DNA from: Peptoniphilus timonensis JC401
GTDB taxonomy: Bacteria > Bacillota > Clostridia > Tissierellales > Peptoniphilaceae
Assembly: GCF_000312025.1 (NCBI RefSeq)
Contig: NZ_HE978595.1
Location: 227,791-288,842 of the forward strand
DNA: 61,052 bases
Direction of reading: 5' to 3'
The notes below the pieces were generated by a model. That model saw only the letters and a program-made list of their open reading frames with translations. It was not told the DNA's origin and searched no databases. Below are positions 1 to 9,460 of the stretch, piece by piece (position 1 is the first letter of the stretch; every line of letters begins with the position of its first letter). The position numbers and the translations under genes are program-made.

Positions 1-3000
1 GACATCAAGGCTTCTACATTTAGAAGTGATCCATTTGGTGCATCGGCATAAGACATTGCAACTTGTTCTTTATCTAATATATCTTTAATTTTTCTTCACT
101 TGCTATAAATCTTCCTTCTCCGTGAGAAATTGGAACCTTGTAAGTTTTTCCTTCTTGAAGCTTTGCAAGCCATGGTGAATTATTTGACATAACAACTGTG
201 TCGACTACTCTAGCTATGTGTCTTGAACAAGTGTTATAAGTTAGAGTTGGGTCATCTTCTTCAAGGTCTTTAATTTTTCCATAAGGAAGTAGTCCTGTTT
301 TAACTAGAGCTTGGAAGCCGTTACAAATTCCAAGGATTAGCCCGTCATTGTCTTCTAATAATTTTTCTATTGCATCTTTTACTTTTTCAGATCTAATTAC
401 ATTTGCAATAAACTTACCTGATCCGCCTGGTTCATCTCCAAGTGAAAATCCGCCTGGGATTGCAAGTATTTGTGCATCTGATATTTTTTCTGCAAATTCT
501 TCTATAGATTTTTCTAGGCTCTTTTCGTCTTTATTTCTAAATACAAGCACTTCAGCTTTTGCTCCAGCTCTTTCAAAAGCTCTTGCTGTGTCATATTCTG
601 AGTTTGTGCCAGGGAAAGCTGGTATAATGACTTTAACTTCATCAACTGGCTTTTTGGATTTCATTCTTCTCTTTGGAGCTTTCTTTTGTTCAAATTTTTC
701 AAGTTTATTTGAATCAATTGGCTTAAAGATTTTATCCATTGTGTTTAGATATGCTTTTGAAAGTTTTTCTAGGTCTAATTTTTCTCCATTTACAAGCATT
801 TCTCCTTCTTTAAATTCACCAAGATTTTCTATAAAGTCCCTATCTTCAAGGTATTCTACTATAAAAGATCCATAAAGTGGTGAATATAAATCTTCTAATT
901 TTATGTCAAAGCAAGTGTTATCTATTGCCATTTCAAAAATTTGTGGAAGGCTTCCCTTGTGGTTAATTGCTGCTGCAGAAATTATATTTCCTTTTTCAAT
1001 TTCTTCTTGAAGTTTTTTGAAGTTTGCTTTTGCCTCATCAAGGTCAAGTGCTCCAATAGAATCTCTATTTGTCTTTATGATACCAATTTTTCCTTTTCCC
1101 TTAAATTCTGGACTTATAATATTTTTTGCATCAACAGTATTTACTGCAAAGGAAATTAGTGTTGGAGGAACATTTATATCTTCAAAACTTCCACTCATTG
1201 AGTCCTTGCCTCCAATTGGAGGTGCTTCGAAAAATCTTGATGCTTTTAATGCTCCAAGAAGTGATTTAAGTGGTTTTGACCAAGATTTTTTGTTGTCCAT
1301 TTTTTCATAAAATTCTTGGAAGGAAAGTCTTATGCCAGATAGGGGAGCACCTGCAGCCACAAGTTTTGCTATGGATTCTATTACTGCATAGTAACCTCCA
1401 AGATATTGTGATTCAAAAGATAGCTCAGGGTTAAATCCATAGGACATGACTGATGCTGTTTTGGACTCTCCTTCATCTGTTGGGATTAGGGCTGCCATAA
1501 CTTGTGCTGGTGTGTTTTGTTTTTTTCCACCAAGTGGTTGTAAAACAGTTGCAGCTCCAACTGATGAATCAAAGAGTTCAATCATATTTTTCTTAGATGT
1601 TATATTTAAGTCTGATAAATATTTTTCAAGATCTTCAAGTCCATCTTTATTTTCCAAAAATTCTGGAAGGTCTTCTGAAGCAACTTCAACTTCTTCAAAT
1701 CTCTTGGCACCTGTTTGATTTACAAAATCATAGCTCATGTCGCAGATAAGATCATCTTCATAGTACATTTTAAGTCTATTATCGCCAGTAACTCTTGCAA
1801 TAACTGTTGCTTCTAAGTTTTCCTTGTCAGCAAGTTCCATGAATTTATCTACATCATCTTTAGTTACAACAACTGCCATTCTTTCTTGAGATTCTGAAAT
1901 TGCAATTTCTCTTGGTTTTAATCCCATGTATTTTAATGGAACTTTATCTAATTTTATTTCAATAGAGTCTGCGAGTTCGCCTATGGCAACAGAAACTCCA
2001 CCTGCACCAAAGTCGTTACATTTTTTGATTAATTTTGCTGCCTTTGGATTTCTAAATAATCTTTGGATTTTTCTTTCTTCTGGTGCATTACCCTTTTGAA
2101 CTTGGGCAGATTCTGTTTCAATAGAAGAAACATTGTGAGATTTTGATGATCCAGTTGCTCCACCAATTCCATCTCTACCAGTTTTTCCGCCAAGTAGGAT
2201 TACAATATCTCCTTCACTTGGTTCGATTCTCTTTACATTTTCAAGAGGACATGCTGCTATAACTGCGCCAGTTTCCATTCTCTTTGCCACATATCCTGGG
2301 TGATACAATTCATCAACAAGACCAGTTGCAACTCCAACTTGGTTTCCATAAGAAGAATATCCAAGAGCTGCTTCTGTGACGATTTTCTTTTGTGGAAGTT
2401 TACCTTCAAGAGTTTTTTCTATTGGAGTGAAAGGATCTCCTGCTCCTGTTACTCTCATAGCTTGATAAACATAGGATCTTCCAGAAAGTGGATCTCTTAT
2501 AGCCCCACCAAGACAAGTTGAAGCTCCTCCAACAGGTTCAATTTCTGTTGGGTGATTGTGAGTTTCGTTTTTAAACATAAGTAGATAGTCACGTTCTTCT
2601 TCTTTTCCATCTACTTCCACTTTAGCCTTTATTTTTACAGAGCAAGCATTTATTTCTGATGAAACTTCTAAATCATCAAGTTTGCCATTTTTCCTAAGTT
2701 CCTTGGATAAAATTGTGCCAAGTCCCATAAGAGTAATTGGCTTTTTGACATCTAAATCTTCTCTCATCTTTAGGTAGTCATCAAAAGCTTTTTTAATTTC
2801 CTTATCAAGTTCTGTCACTACATTAAAATCAACATCAAGTTCTGTGTTAAAGGTTGTGTGTCTACAGTGGTCAGACCAATAAGTGTCTATTATTGCAACT
2901 TCAGTTTCATTTGGATCTCTATTTTCAGATTTAAAATAATCTTGCAAAACTTCCAAATCTTCTGGACTCATGGCAAGAGATTTTTCTTCCACAAATTTCA

Positions 3001-3538
3001 CAAGACCATCTTTATCAAGTTCATTAAAACCATCATAAACTAGATTTTCGTGGTTTTTCTTTGCATCTTCACGAAGTTCAGTTTCCTTGTAAACATCAAC
3101 TTCTTGCGAATCAACTGGATTAATCAAAAAGGCTTTTATCTTTTCAAGTTCTTTTTCATTAACCCCACCAATATCATAAACTTCTGTCACCTTTGCCCTG
3201 ATTTTTTCATCAGTAAAAAGTGCAAGAGTTTGAACAAGTCCGTCTTCTCTATTGTCAAATTGACCTGCTTGATATTGAATTCCTATTGGATTTTCAAAAG
3301 AATCTTCTAATTTTTTATAATCTTCATAATAAACTTCTTCTACTGGAGCTTCATAAAAAACACTCGCCATAGTCTTTTCAAGAGTTTCATCTGATACATC
3401 TATATCGTATCTCCTGTAAGTTTTAATATAAGTAGGCTCGATGCCAAGAGAATTTTTGATTTCTTCTCTTAGGGCCTTTGATTGGTGGTCAAATTCATTT
3501 TTCTTGCAGATATAAATTCTTTTAACATTATTTTTCAT
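1..3538 (-). CDS. purL: Phosphoribosylformylglycinamidine synthase, single-chain PurL (3' end outside window, one frameshift)
   Basis: Converts FGAR plus glutamine and ATP to FGAM in purine synthesis. The synthetase halves occupy most of the chain. The C-terminus carries a fused class I glutaminase: GICNGFQ nucleophile (Cys1074, counted from the TTG at 3544) and the SHGEGRF His/Glu motif. The chain as written stops at 74. Adding one base to the T5 run at 89-93 restores the family sequence (KIKDILDKEQVAMSYADAPN, then GS) to position 1, so the real gene runs off the left edge. ATG 3538 overlaps the purF stop and has AAGGAG about 10 nt upstream. TTG 3544 is the alternative start. It is the second gene of a purF-purL operon. 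The frameshift is seen in the sequence; sequencing error is the inferred cause. Confidence 0.93.
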
Positions 3539-4889
3539 CTTCAATTAACTCCTTTGGCTCAACTGCATAATTGCCATTAAAGCAAGCTTCGCAGAAATTA
3601 TTTTCTTTCATCAAAGTTGCATCTAACATTCCCTCCATAGATATAAAGGCAAGGGAATCTGCACCTATTTTTTCTCTCATTTCTTCAACAGAATAGTTTG
3701 CAGCAATAAGTTTTTGTCTTGATGGCGTATTTATTCCATAATAACAAGGATATTTTACTGGAGGAGAAACAACTCTCATGTGGACTTCCTTGGCACCAGC
3801 TTTTTTCATTCTCTTAATCAAATTCTTGGAAGTTGTTCCCCTTACAACAGAATCATCTACAAGGATTATTCTCTTGTCCTTTAAAACTGTTTCAAGAGGA
3901 TTTAACTTTAATTTTACAGAAAGCTCTCTTTCTTCAGCTGTTGGCTTTATAAAAGTTCTTCCCATATACCTATTTTTTTACAAGACCTTCTGCAAAAGGA
4001 ATTCCAGATTCTTGAGCATAACCCATTGCACCAGGTGTTCCTGAGTCTGGAACAGCAATAACAAGATCCGCATCAACAGGTGCTTCCTTAGATAAAATTT
4101 CTCCGCATCTTCTTCTAAAATTATATGAGTTAACTCCATCTAAATTTGCATCAGTTCTTGCAAAATAAACATATTCAAAGATGCAGTGTTTTCTTTCAGC
4201 CTTTTCAAAAAATCAGAATGGATGCCCTTCTTGTCGACAACAACAATTTCTGAAGGTTCAACATTTCTTATAGCATCAGTTCCAATTATTTCAAGAGGAG
4301 CATTTTCTGATGCAATTATAACTTCTCCATTTTTTGCTCTGCCAATTAAAAGTGGTCTAAAACCATTGGGGTCACGAAAAGCAACTAATTTATCTTCAAA
4401 AAGCATTACAACACTGTAAGCTCCCTTTATCCTTGCCATAGTTTTTTTAACAGCTTCAATAATGTCGCCTTGGTAATACTTGGCAACAAGAGAAAGAATT
4501 ACTTCTGTATCAATTGCAGTTTGAAAAAGCATACCTTCATCTTCTAGTTCAGACCTAATTGATTCATGATTTACAAGATTTCCATTGTGAGCAAGGGCAA
4601 ATTCCTTGTTCTTAGAAAAAGCAAGGAGTGGTTGTGAATTATATTCATAAGATCCACCAGCTGTTGCATATCTGACATGACCAATTCCAATATTTCCCTT
4701 TAACTTTAAGAAACTTTCATCATCAAAATTATCATAGACAAGACCCATACCCTTATCTAATACCATATTTTCTCCATTAAAGACACAAATACCACTTGCT
4801 TCTTGTCCCCTGTGTTGAAGAGAATTAAGTCCGTAAAATAATTTTTTGCTCACATCATTTTGTGAGTAAATCCCTATAACTCCACACAT
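3528..4889 (-). CDS. purF: Amidophosphoribosyltransferase PurF (two compensating frameshifts)
   Basis: Catalyses the committed step of purine synthesis (PRPP + glutamine to phosphoribosylamine). MCGVIGIY places the Ntn nucleophile Cys at position 2, followed by [10 protein letters not shown] of the glutaminase domain. The PRTase domain has [25 protein letters not shown] and the PRPP loop [11 protein letters not shown]. As written the gene is broken twice. One T is missing from the run at 4189-4192, and one extra T sits in the T7 run at 3973-3979. Between them the third frame reads the family sequence [20 protein letters not shown]. Correcting both gives one continuous protein of normal length. 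Start ATG 4889 has GAGGTGG 7 nt upstream and overlaps the stop of a 13-codon ORF. Expression is probably controlled by the leader at 4944-5096. Confidence 0.93.
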
Positions 4890-4930
4890 TAGTCTTCCAC
4901 CTCATTCTTCCAATAATAAAAATCTTCCAT
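4889..4930 (-). CDS. 13-codon ORF overlapping the purF start
   Basis: ATG at 4930 follows GGAGG by 4 nt. It encodes MEDFYYWKNEVED and stops at TAA, which shares its last A with the purF ATG (TAATG). It lies between the leader terminator and purF. Possible roles are translational coupling or a leader peptide. It may also be chance. No homology is recognised. Confidence 0.3.
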   Translation of the reverse strand: MEDFYYWKNEVED

Positions 4931-4943
4931 TCTTCCTCCAATT

Positions 4944-5096
4944 AAAAAAGCTCATCAAAAAGATGAGCTATCAATATCTGTATGTGAAAAATTAGTCGCA
5001 AATATTGCGTTTCTAAGTCCGTAATCTCTATGTATAGAAACTTTTGAAAACACAGGCAAGAAAATCATAAAATCAACTAATCCTCCAATTCATAAT
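4944..5096 (-). promoter_or_regulatory. Structured purF leader ending in an intrinsic terminator (attenuator or riboswitch candidate)
   Basis: Downstream of a good promoter (5103-5130), the minus-strand RNA can form a closing stem AUUAGUU/GACUAAU, a stem GUUUCUA/UAGAAAC, and a hairpin CGCAA-UAU-UUGCG. These are followed by a terminator AGCUCAUC/GAUGAGCU (4949-4969) with a U tract, all ahead of purF. The first arm can instead form UUUCUA-UACA-UAGAGA, so two exclusive folds exist. No known purine, PRPP or ZTP riboswitch core is recognised. An in-frame ORF of about 37 codons (MIFLPVFSKV...) runs from about 5067 into the terminator, but its GGAGG is 13 nt away, which is long. Termination before purF suggests attenuation; the ligand is unknown. 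Confidence 0.55.
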
Positions 5097-5102
5097 AAAG
5101 TA

Positions 5103-5130
5103 ATTATATCATAAATAGAAAAATTTGTAA
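5103..5130 (-). promoter_or_regulatory. Promoter of the purF-purL operon
   Basis: Minus-strand -35 TTACAA (5125-5130), 16-nt spacer, -10 TATAAT (5103-5108). It is about 215 bp upstream of purF, so transcripts begin with the structured leader. Confidence 0.6.
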
Positions 5131-5272
5131 TAATTAGCTTTAAATTTAGAATAAATTTCATTATGTTTTTAAATAATTTTTTACTCCATCAAAAATCCCA
5201 ATAAACTTGTCCATAAAATCAATCTAAAATATATTTTTCCAAACTTAAAAACTTTTTATATTTCTAAAGCAT

Positions 5273-5320
5273 AAAAAAGAGCAGACCTAAGTCTGCCCAA
5301 AAAAAGTATTTATTTAAATT
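5273..5320. repeat. Direct repeat copy 1 containing a terminator
   Basis: A 48-bp segment with hairpin GCAGAC-CTAA-GTCTGC (5281-5296), flanked by A runs and ending GTATTTATTTAAATT. A copy at 8062-8109 is identical apart from homopolymer length. On the minus strand it forms GGGCAGAC...GUCUGC plus a U tract and so serves as the terminator of the SLH metallophosphoesterase gene. Confidence 0.8.
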
Positions 5321-5321
5321 G

Positions 5322-7964
5322 TTAGAGTAAATTTACAATTACCCTTGAGATTTCCCCTCTTCTAATATTTTCTTTAGGGTCAAATCTTCCATCATCTCTT
5401 CCTTGGAAAAGTCCTCTGGAAACAGATTTTTTGACCTCTGTTTTTGCCCAATTTGATATTTTATCTTCGTCTTTAAATTTAATATCCTTAAATTCTTTCC
5501 TATAAATGCCTAATTTTTCAACATATCTATTTAAAATAGCGGCTACTTCTTCTCTTGAAATTTCTCTATTAGCTTTAAATTCACCATCATCATATCCATA
5601 GATAATTCCATTTTTGCTAGCCCAGACTACATATCCCTTGTCTTTGTTATTATCTAAATCTTTATAGATGTTTTCATTGTAATTTGATGGATTGACATCT
5701 TGCATCTTTGCAAGTGCTTTTACAAGTTCTAACCTAGTGGCATTTCTATCTGGATAAAACTTTCCAGCATCTAAATCCATTAGCTTTTTATCTAAAACTT
5801 TTTCTATAAATTCACTAGCCCAGTGATTTTTGTAATCTCTTTCTTCTATATTTTTTGTTTCATAACTTTTATCTAAGATATTATTTTTATTCTTTGAAGA
5901 TAGAGAATAGGTAACATCTACTGGATAAGTTTTTTCACGGTGATGTCTTGTAAAGATGCTATCAATTTTATTTTCATTATCCTTATATTTAGCATTATCA
6001 TCTATTTCTGTCCAAGGAATTTCACTTTTGTTTTCCTTTTTATCGTCTAGCTTATCTTCTCTAGGATATATTTTTGCAAAATTAAATCTGTCCCTAAAGT
6101 TAAAGTCAATTAAATCATCATTTCCCTTGCCAGACATATAATTTACATCAAAGAAAGTTTTTTCACTTTCATCAAGACTTGCTGCATAAGGAGAATAAGT
6201 TTTTAAGAAAATTTTGTTGTTATCTTCGTCAAACTCTGCGTATTTAAAGAATCCATTTCCTCCATTATAGGAAAATTGATAGTCAGCTAAAACAGTTAGG
6301 ACCATTTTATTATTGTCATTTTGATAGATCTTGTTTCCTGCCCCGTGATAGTGTCCAGATACTGTCATAAAAACTTGATCATACTTCTTTATAATATTCC
6401 AAATTTCATCGCCAACTTTTGATAATTGTACTGAAGATGGTTCTGTGTAGGAGCAATCAACTATGTTATGACTGACAATAATTGTTGGGTTTTCTCTATT
6501 ATTCTTTAAAATATTTTCAAACCACTCTTTATCTCGTCCCAGGTCATACCAGGAAAGTCCTATCATAAGATATTCATAAGAACCTGCCCTTACCTTCATG
6601 TAAGAAGATCTTCCAGAAGGAGAATCATTTACTAAATAAGTTGCTTTTTGTAAAAATTCTGAATTTTTTCCAAAATAATTGGTATAAAATAAATCTTGTG
6701 GTTTGTTATTGGGATTTAAATAGAAATCTTTGTCGCCATATTTATAGCCAGCTTCTGGTAAATAATCGTGATTTCCAGGTATAATCAGAGTTTTTAAATT
6801 AGAATCTGCAAGTTTATAAAAAATATTTCTAGAATCTTTAAATTGTTCTTCTGAATCAAAATCTTCGACTATGTCTCCTAGATGAGCAACAGCTTTTATA
6901 TTTCCCTTATTCGCATCATTTATAAGTCCTTCAATCGCTGTATTCATTACATCTTTTCTAAATTTTACTGTGTTTTGAGTGTCTGGCAAAAATACAAAAT
7001 TATAATTATTTTTATTTTCTAAAGAAAATTCTCTATTTGATCCAAAATCTCCAGCAAGAACTTCAGGATTTTTTACTATCCATTCACTTTTATCAAGTTC
7101 TCCTCTTGAAATTCTTATAGTTTCTATATTTCCATTTAAAAATTTATCCAAACTTTGACTTCCTTCTTTCCACCAAGAAGAACCAATTCTAAATCTTCCA
7201 TCCTTAGGATCAGCAAAAATTCCCTTCATTTCTCCACCGTCCCTAGAATTGTAATTTCTAAAAGATTCAGCTCCATTTAGATATGATTTAATATTTCCCT
7301 TGTCATCACAAGTTATGGCAATGTGATACCATTGTCCACCCTTATCCATGGCAACAGACCATACAGATGAATCCATCATGTGTGAGTCGTCTTTATTTGC
7401 TGTTAAGTACTGCACTTCTTTACAATTTGAAACTGCTATTGATGTTGAACCTAATTGTGGTTCATCCATAGTTTTAACATCTTCTGTTTTGTCAATTTGT
7501 CTTGCCATAATCCCCATCCATTCATCTTTACTAGTCCAATCCTTTGGCAAATAATATAAAATCTCAATAGTATAACCTTCTTCAAAAGTTTCCTTATTTA
7601 TTGCTGCATCATTATTAGTAATAAAATCAGCTCCCTTATCTTTTGCAAGTCCAGCAAATTCAATTGATCCCTTTCCATTGACGGATTCATCAGAAAACTT
7701 TAAAAAATCTTCCCAATTTTCACTAGACTTATCTTCTGTCAAATGACCCTTTGAGTAAGTTTGCATTAACAAGTCATTATTATTGCCACTGACATCTTTA
7801 ATTACAAGACTTCCATCAATAATTGAACCTGTAGAATTATCCCTGTTAAAATCCCACTCTGCAACTACTTTTGATTGTGCAAATATTCCACTTGGAATAA
7901 ATGATACAAACAATGCAACAAGTAAAAATAGTGACAAAAAACTTCTTCTCCAATTATTTTTCAC
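5322..7964 (-). CDS. Secreted LamG-metallophosphoesterase with SLH anchor
   Basis: An 880-aa exported protein. A signal peptide (residues 1-30, hydrophobic LSLFLLVALFVSFIPSGIFA) is followed by a laminin-G/concanavalin-like domain (about 35-300). A calcineurin-type phosphoesterase follows with metal motifs DTQ (Asp328), GDIVED (Asp364), GNHD (Asn398-His399-Asp400), VSHN and GHYH (His538, His540). Three SLH repeats (about 700-880) end in RRGEISRVIVNLL and would bind secondary wall polymer. The start is GTG 7964, with AGGAGG 8 nt upstream. It is monocistronic, with its own terminator. The substrate is unknown: the fold covers phosphodiesters, nucleotides and phospholipid head groups. It lies between two copies of a 47-48 bp direct repeat, suggesting duplication or insertion history. 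Confidence 0.88.
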   Translation of the reverse strand: MKNNWRRSFLSLFLLVALFVSFIPSGIFAQSKVVAEWDFNRDNSTGSIIDGSLVIKDVSGNNNDLLMQTYSKGHLTEDKSSENWEDFLKFSDESVNGKGSIEFAGLAKDKGADFITNNDAAINKETFEEGYTIEILYYLPKDWTSKDEWMGIMARQIDKTEDVKTMDEPQLGSTSIAVSNCKEVQYLTANKDDSHMMDSSVWSVAMDKGGQWYHIAITCDDKGNIKSYLNGAESFRNYNSRDGGEMKGIFADPKDGRFRIGSSWWKEGSQSLDKFLNGNIETIRISRGELDKSEWIVKNPEVLAGDFGSNREFSLENKNNYNFVFLPDTQNTVKFRKDVMNTAIEGLINDANKGNIKAVAHLGDIVEDFDSEEQFKDSRNIFYKLADSNLKTLIIPGNHDYLPEAGYKYGDKDFYLNPNNKPQDLFYTNYFGKNSEFLQKATYLVNDSPSGRSSYMKVRAGSYEYLMIGLSWYDLGRDKEWFENILKNNRENPTIIVSHNIVDCSYTEPSSVQLSKVGDEIWNIIKKYDQVFMTVSGHYHGAGNKIYQNDNNKMVLTVLADYQFSYNGGNGFFKYAEFDEDNNKIFLKTYSPYAASLDESEKTFFDVNYMSGKGNDDLIDFNFRDRFNFAKIYPREDKLDDKKENKSEIPWTEIDDNAKYKDNENKIDSIFTRHHREKTYPVDVTYSLSSKNKNNILDKSYETKNIEERDYKNHWASEFIEKVLDKKLMDLDAGKFYPDRNATRLELVKALAKMQDVNPSNYNENIYKDLDNNKDKGYVVWASKNGIIYGYDDGEFKANREISREEVAAILNRYVEKLGIYRKEFKDIKFKDEDKISNWAKTEVKKSVSRGLFQGRDDGRFDPKENIRRGEISRVIVNLL

Positions 7965-8061
7965 TTTTTTAACCTCCTCATTTTTCCATGGGTAATTATA
8001 AAAAAATAATATTTATATTGAGATTATAAAAAGTAAAAGCTATGTAAAATTTTATTTCAAC

Positions 8062-8109
8062 AAAAAAAGAGCAGACCTAAGTCTGCCCAAAAAAGTATTT
8101 ATTTAAATT
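8062..8109. repeat. Direct repeat copy 2 containing a terminator
   Basis: Same sequence as 5273-5320 apart from A-run length. Hairpin at 8071-8086. On the minus strand it terminates the M18 aminopeptidase gene. Confidence 0.8.
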
Positions 8110-8122
8110 ATGAATTTAAATC

Positions 8123-9442
8123 TTATTCGATGGAGATTTTTGATGCTCCTTCTATTTTTATATTTGAGTTGTAATATTTTGTAAGTGCCTTAACCATATA
8201 GGCTGGATCCTTTGCTCCAGCTGTTTCATAGTTGGAGTGCATTGCAAGTTGTGGTAGTCCTATATCAACTGCGTGAAGGGATACTTGTGTATTTGATAAG
8301 TTTCCAAGTGTTGATCCACCTTGCATATTACTTCTGTTGGCAAAGTGTTGAACTGGCACATCAGCAAGAGCACAAATCTTCTTAAATACTGCTTGTGAAA
8401 AAGCGTCTGATGTGTATTTTTGATTTGCAGCTTCTTTTATTACAATACCTTCATTCATAAAAGTTCTGTTTTCATCGTCAGTTAATTCCTTGTGGTTAGG
8501 ATGAACTGCATGAGCATTGTCAGCACTTACAAGGAAAGATTTTGCAACTGCCTTGTGATACTCTTCTTCTTCAAAGCCAAGGGATGCATTTAGTCTTTTT
8601 AATGTGTCTTGTAAAAGAGTAGACATGGCACCTTGTTTTGTGTTGGATCCAACTTCTTCGTTGTCGAAGCAGCAGTAAACATTTACTGCCAAATCATTTG
8701 ATCCTTCTAAAAAGGCTTTAAGTGAAGTGAAGGCACATTCAAGGTCATCAAGTTTTGGTGATGATACAAATTCATCTTTGTAACCCCAAATTTTTCCTTC
8801 TTGTCTATTTACAAGGAATAAATCTTTAGAAATAATTTGATCTTCATTAACTCCAAGTTCTTCTGCTATCATCTTGTTGTAATCTCCAACTTTCATTGCT
8901 CCTGTTGTAAATAGTGGAAGTAGGTCAACTTGTCTATTGTAGTTGTAGCCCTTATTTACATCCCTATTCATGTGGATTGCAACATTTGGAATAATTAAAA
9001 GATCTTTATCGATATTTAGTAGCTTTGAAACTATAGCTCCATCTTCTTCTACTAGGACTCTTCCTGCAAGTGTAAGTGGCTTGTCAAACCAAACTGAATC
9101 AATTGGTCCTCCATACACTTCCACATTTAGTTTTACATAGTCCTTTGGTCCTTCAAGCTCTGGCACACTTTTTACTTTAAAAGTTGGTGAATCAGAGTGA
9201 GAAGCCACAAGTTGGTAGTGGTAGTCTGATAAGTCACTACCCACTTTAAAGGCAATTATACTTGAGTCATTTCTTGTTGTGTAATAATTTTTGCCCTTTT
9301 CAATATTCCAGCTTTCGCCTTCTTTTAATTCTGTAAAATTTTCTGCGTCAAGGTATGATTTCACAGTGTCAACTGTGTGGAACATACTTGCGCTCTTTCT
9401 AATAAATTCTAACAATTCTTTTGAAGTTTCTAAATAATTCAT
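8123..9442 (-). CDS. apeB: M18 family aspartyl-type aminopeptidase
   Basis: A 439-aa cytosolic zinc aminopeptidase of family M18, removing N-terminal (often acidic) residues from peptides. Visible family motifs are VASHSDSPTFKVK (metal His82), CCFDNEEVGS (catalytic Glu pair), a VSADNAHAVHPNH segment and the C-terminal MHSNYETAGAKD metal His. Length fits the family. Start ATG 9442 follows GGAGG. It lies 18 bp downstream of an amino-acid permease gene and is probably cotranscribed with it, which fits uptake and hydrolysis of peptides or amino acids for fermentation. Confidence 0.92.
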   Translation of the reverse strand: MNYLETSKELLEFIRKSASMFHTVDTVKSYLDAENFTELKEGESWNIEKGKNYYTTRNDSSIIAFKVGSDLSDYHYQLVASHSDSPTFKVKSVPELEGPKDYVKLNVEVYGGPIDSVWFDKPLTLAGRVLVEEDGAIVSKLLNIDKDLLIIPNVAIHMNRDVNKGYNYNRQVDLLPLFTTGAMKVGDYNKMIAEELGVNEDQIISKDLFLVNRQEGKIWGYKDEFVSSPKLDDLECAFTSLKAFLEGSNDLAVNVYCCFDNEEVGSNTKQGAMSTLLQDTLKRLNASLGFEEEEYHKAVAKSFLVSADNAHAVHPNHKELTDDENRTFMNEGIVIKEAANQKYTSDAFSQAVFKKICALADVPVQHFANRSNMQGGSTLGNLSNTQVSLHAVDIGLPQLAMHSNYETAGAKDPAYMVKALTKYYNSNIKIEGASKISIE

Positions 9443-9460
9443 ACTTCCTCCTTTTAGAAT

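Noticed and set aside
4944-5096. Purine (xpt-type) riboswitch upstream of purF
   Set aside because: Fragments like GUUUCUA and GACUA are present, but the AUAUGG loop, the CCGUAAA loop and the three-way arrangement are not.
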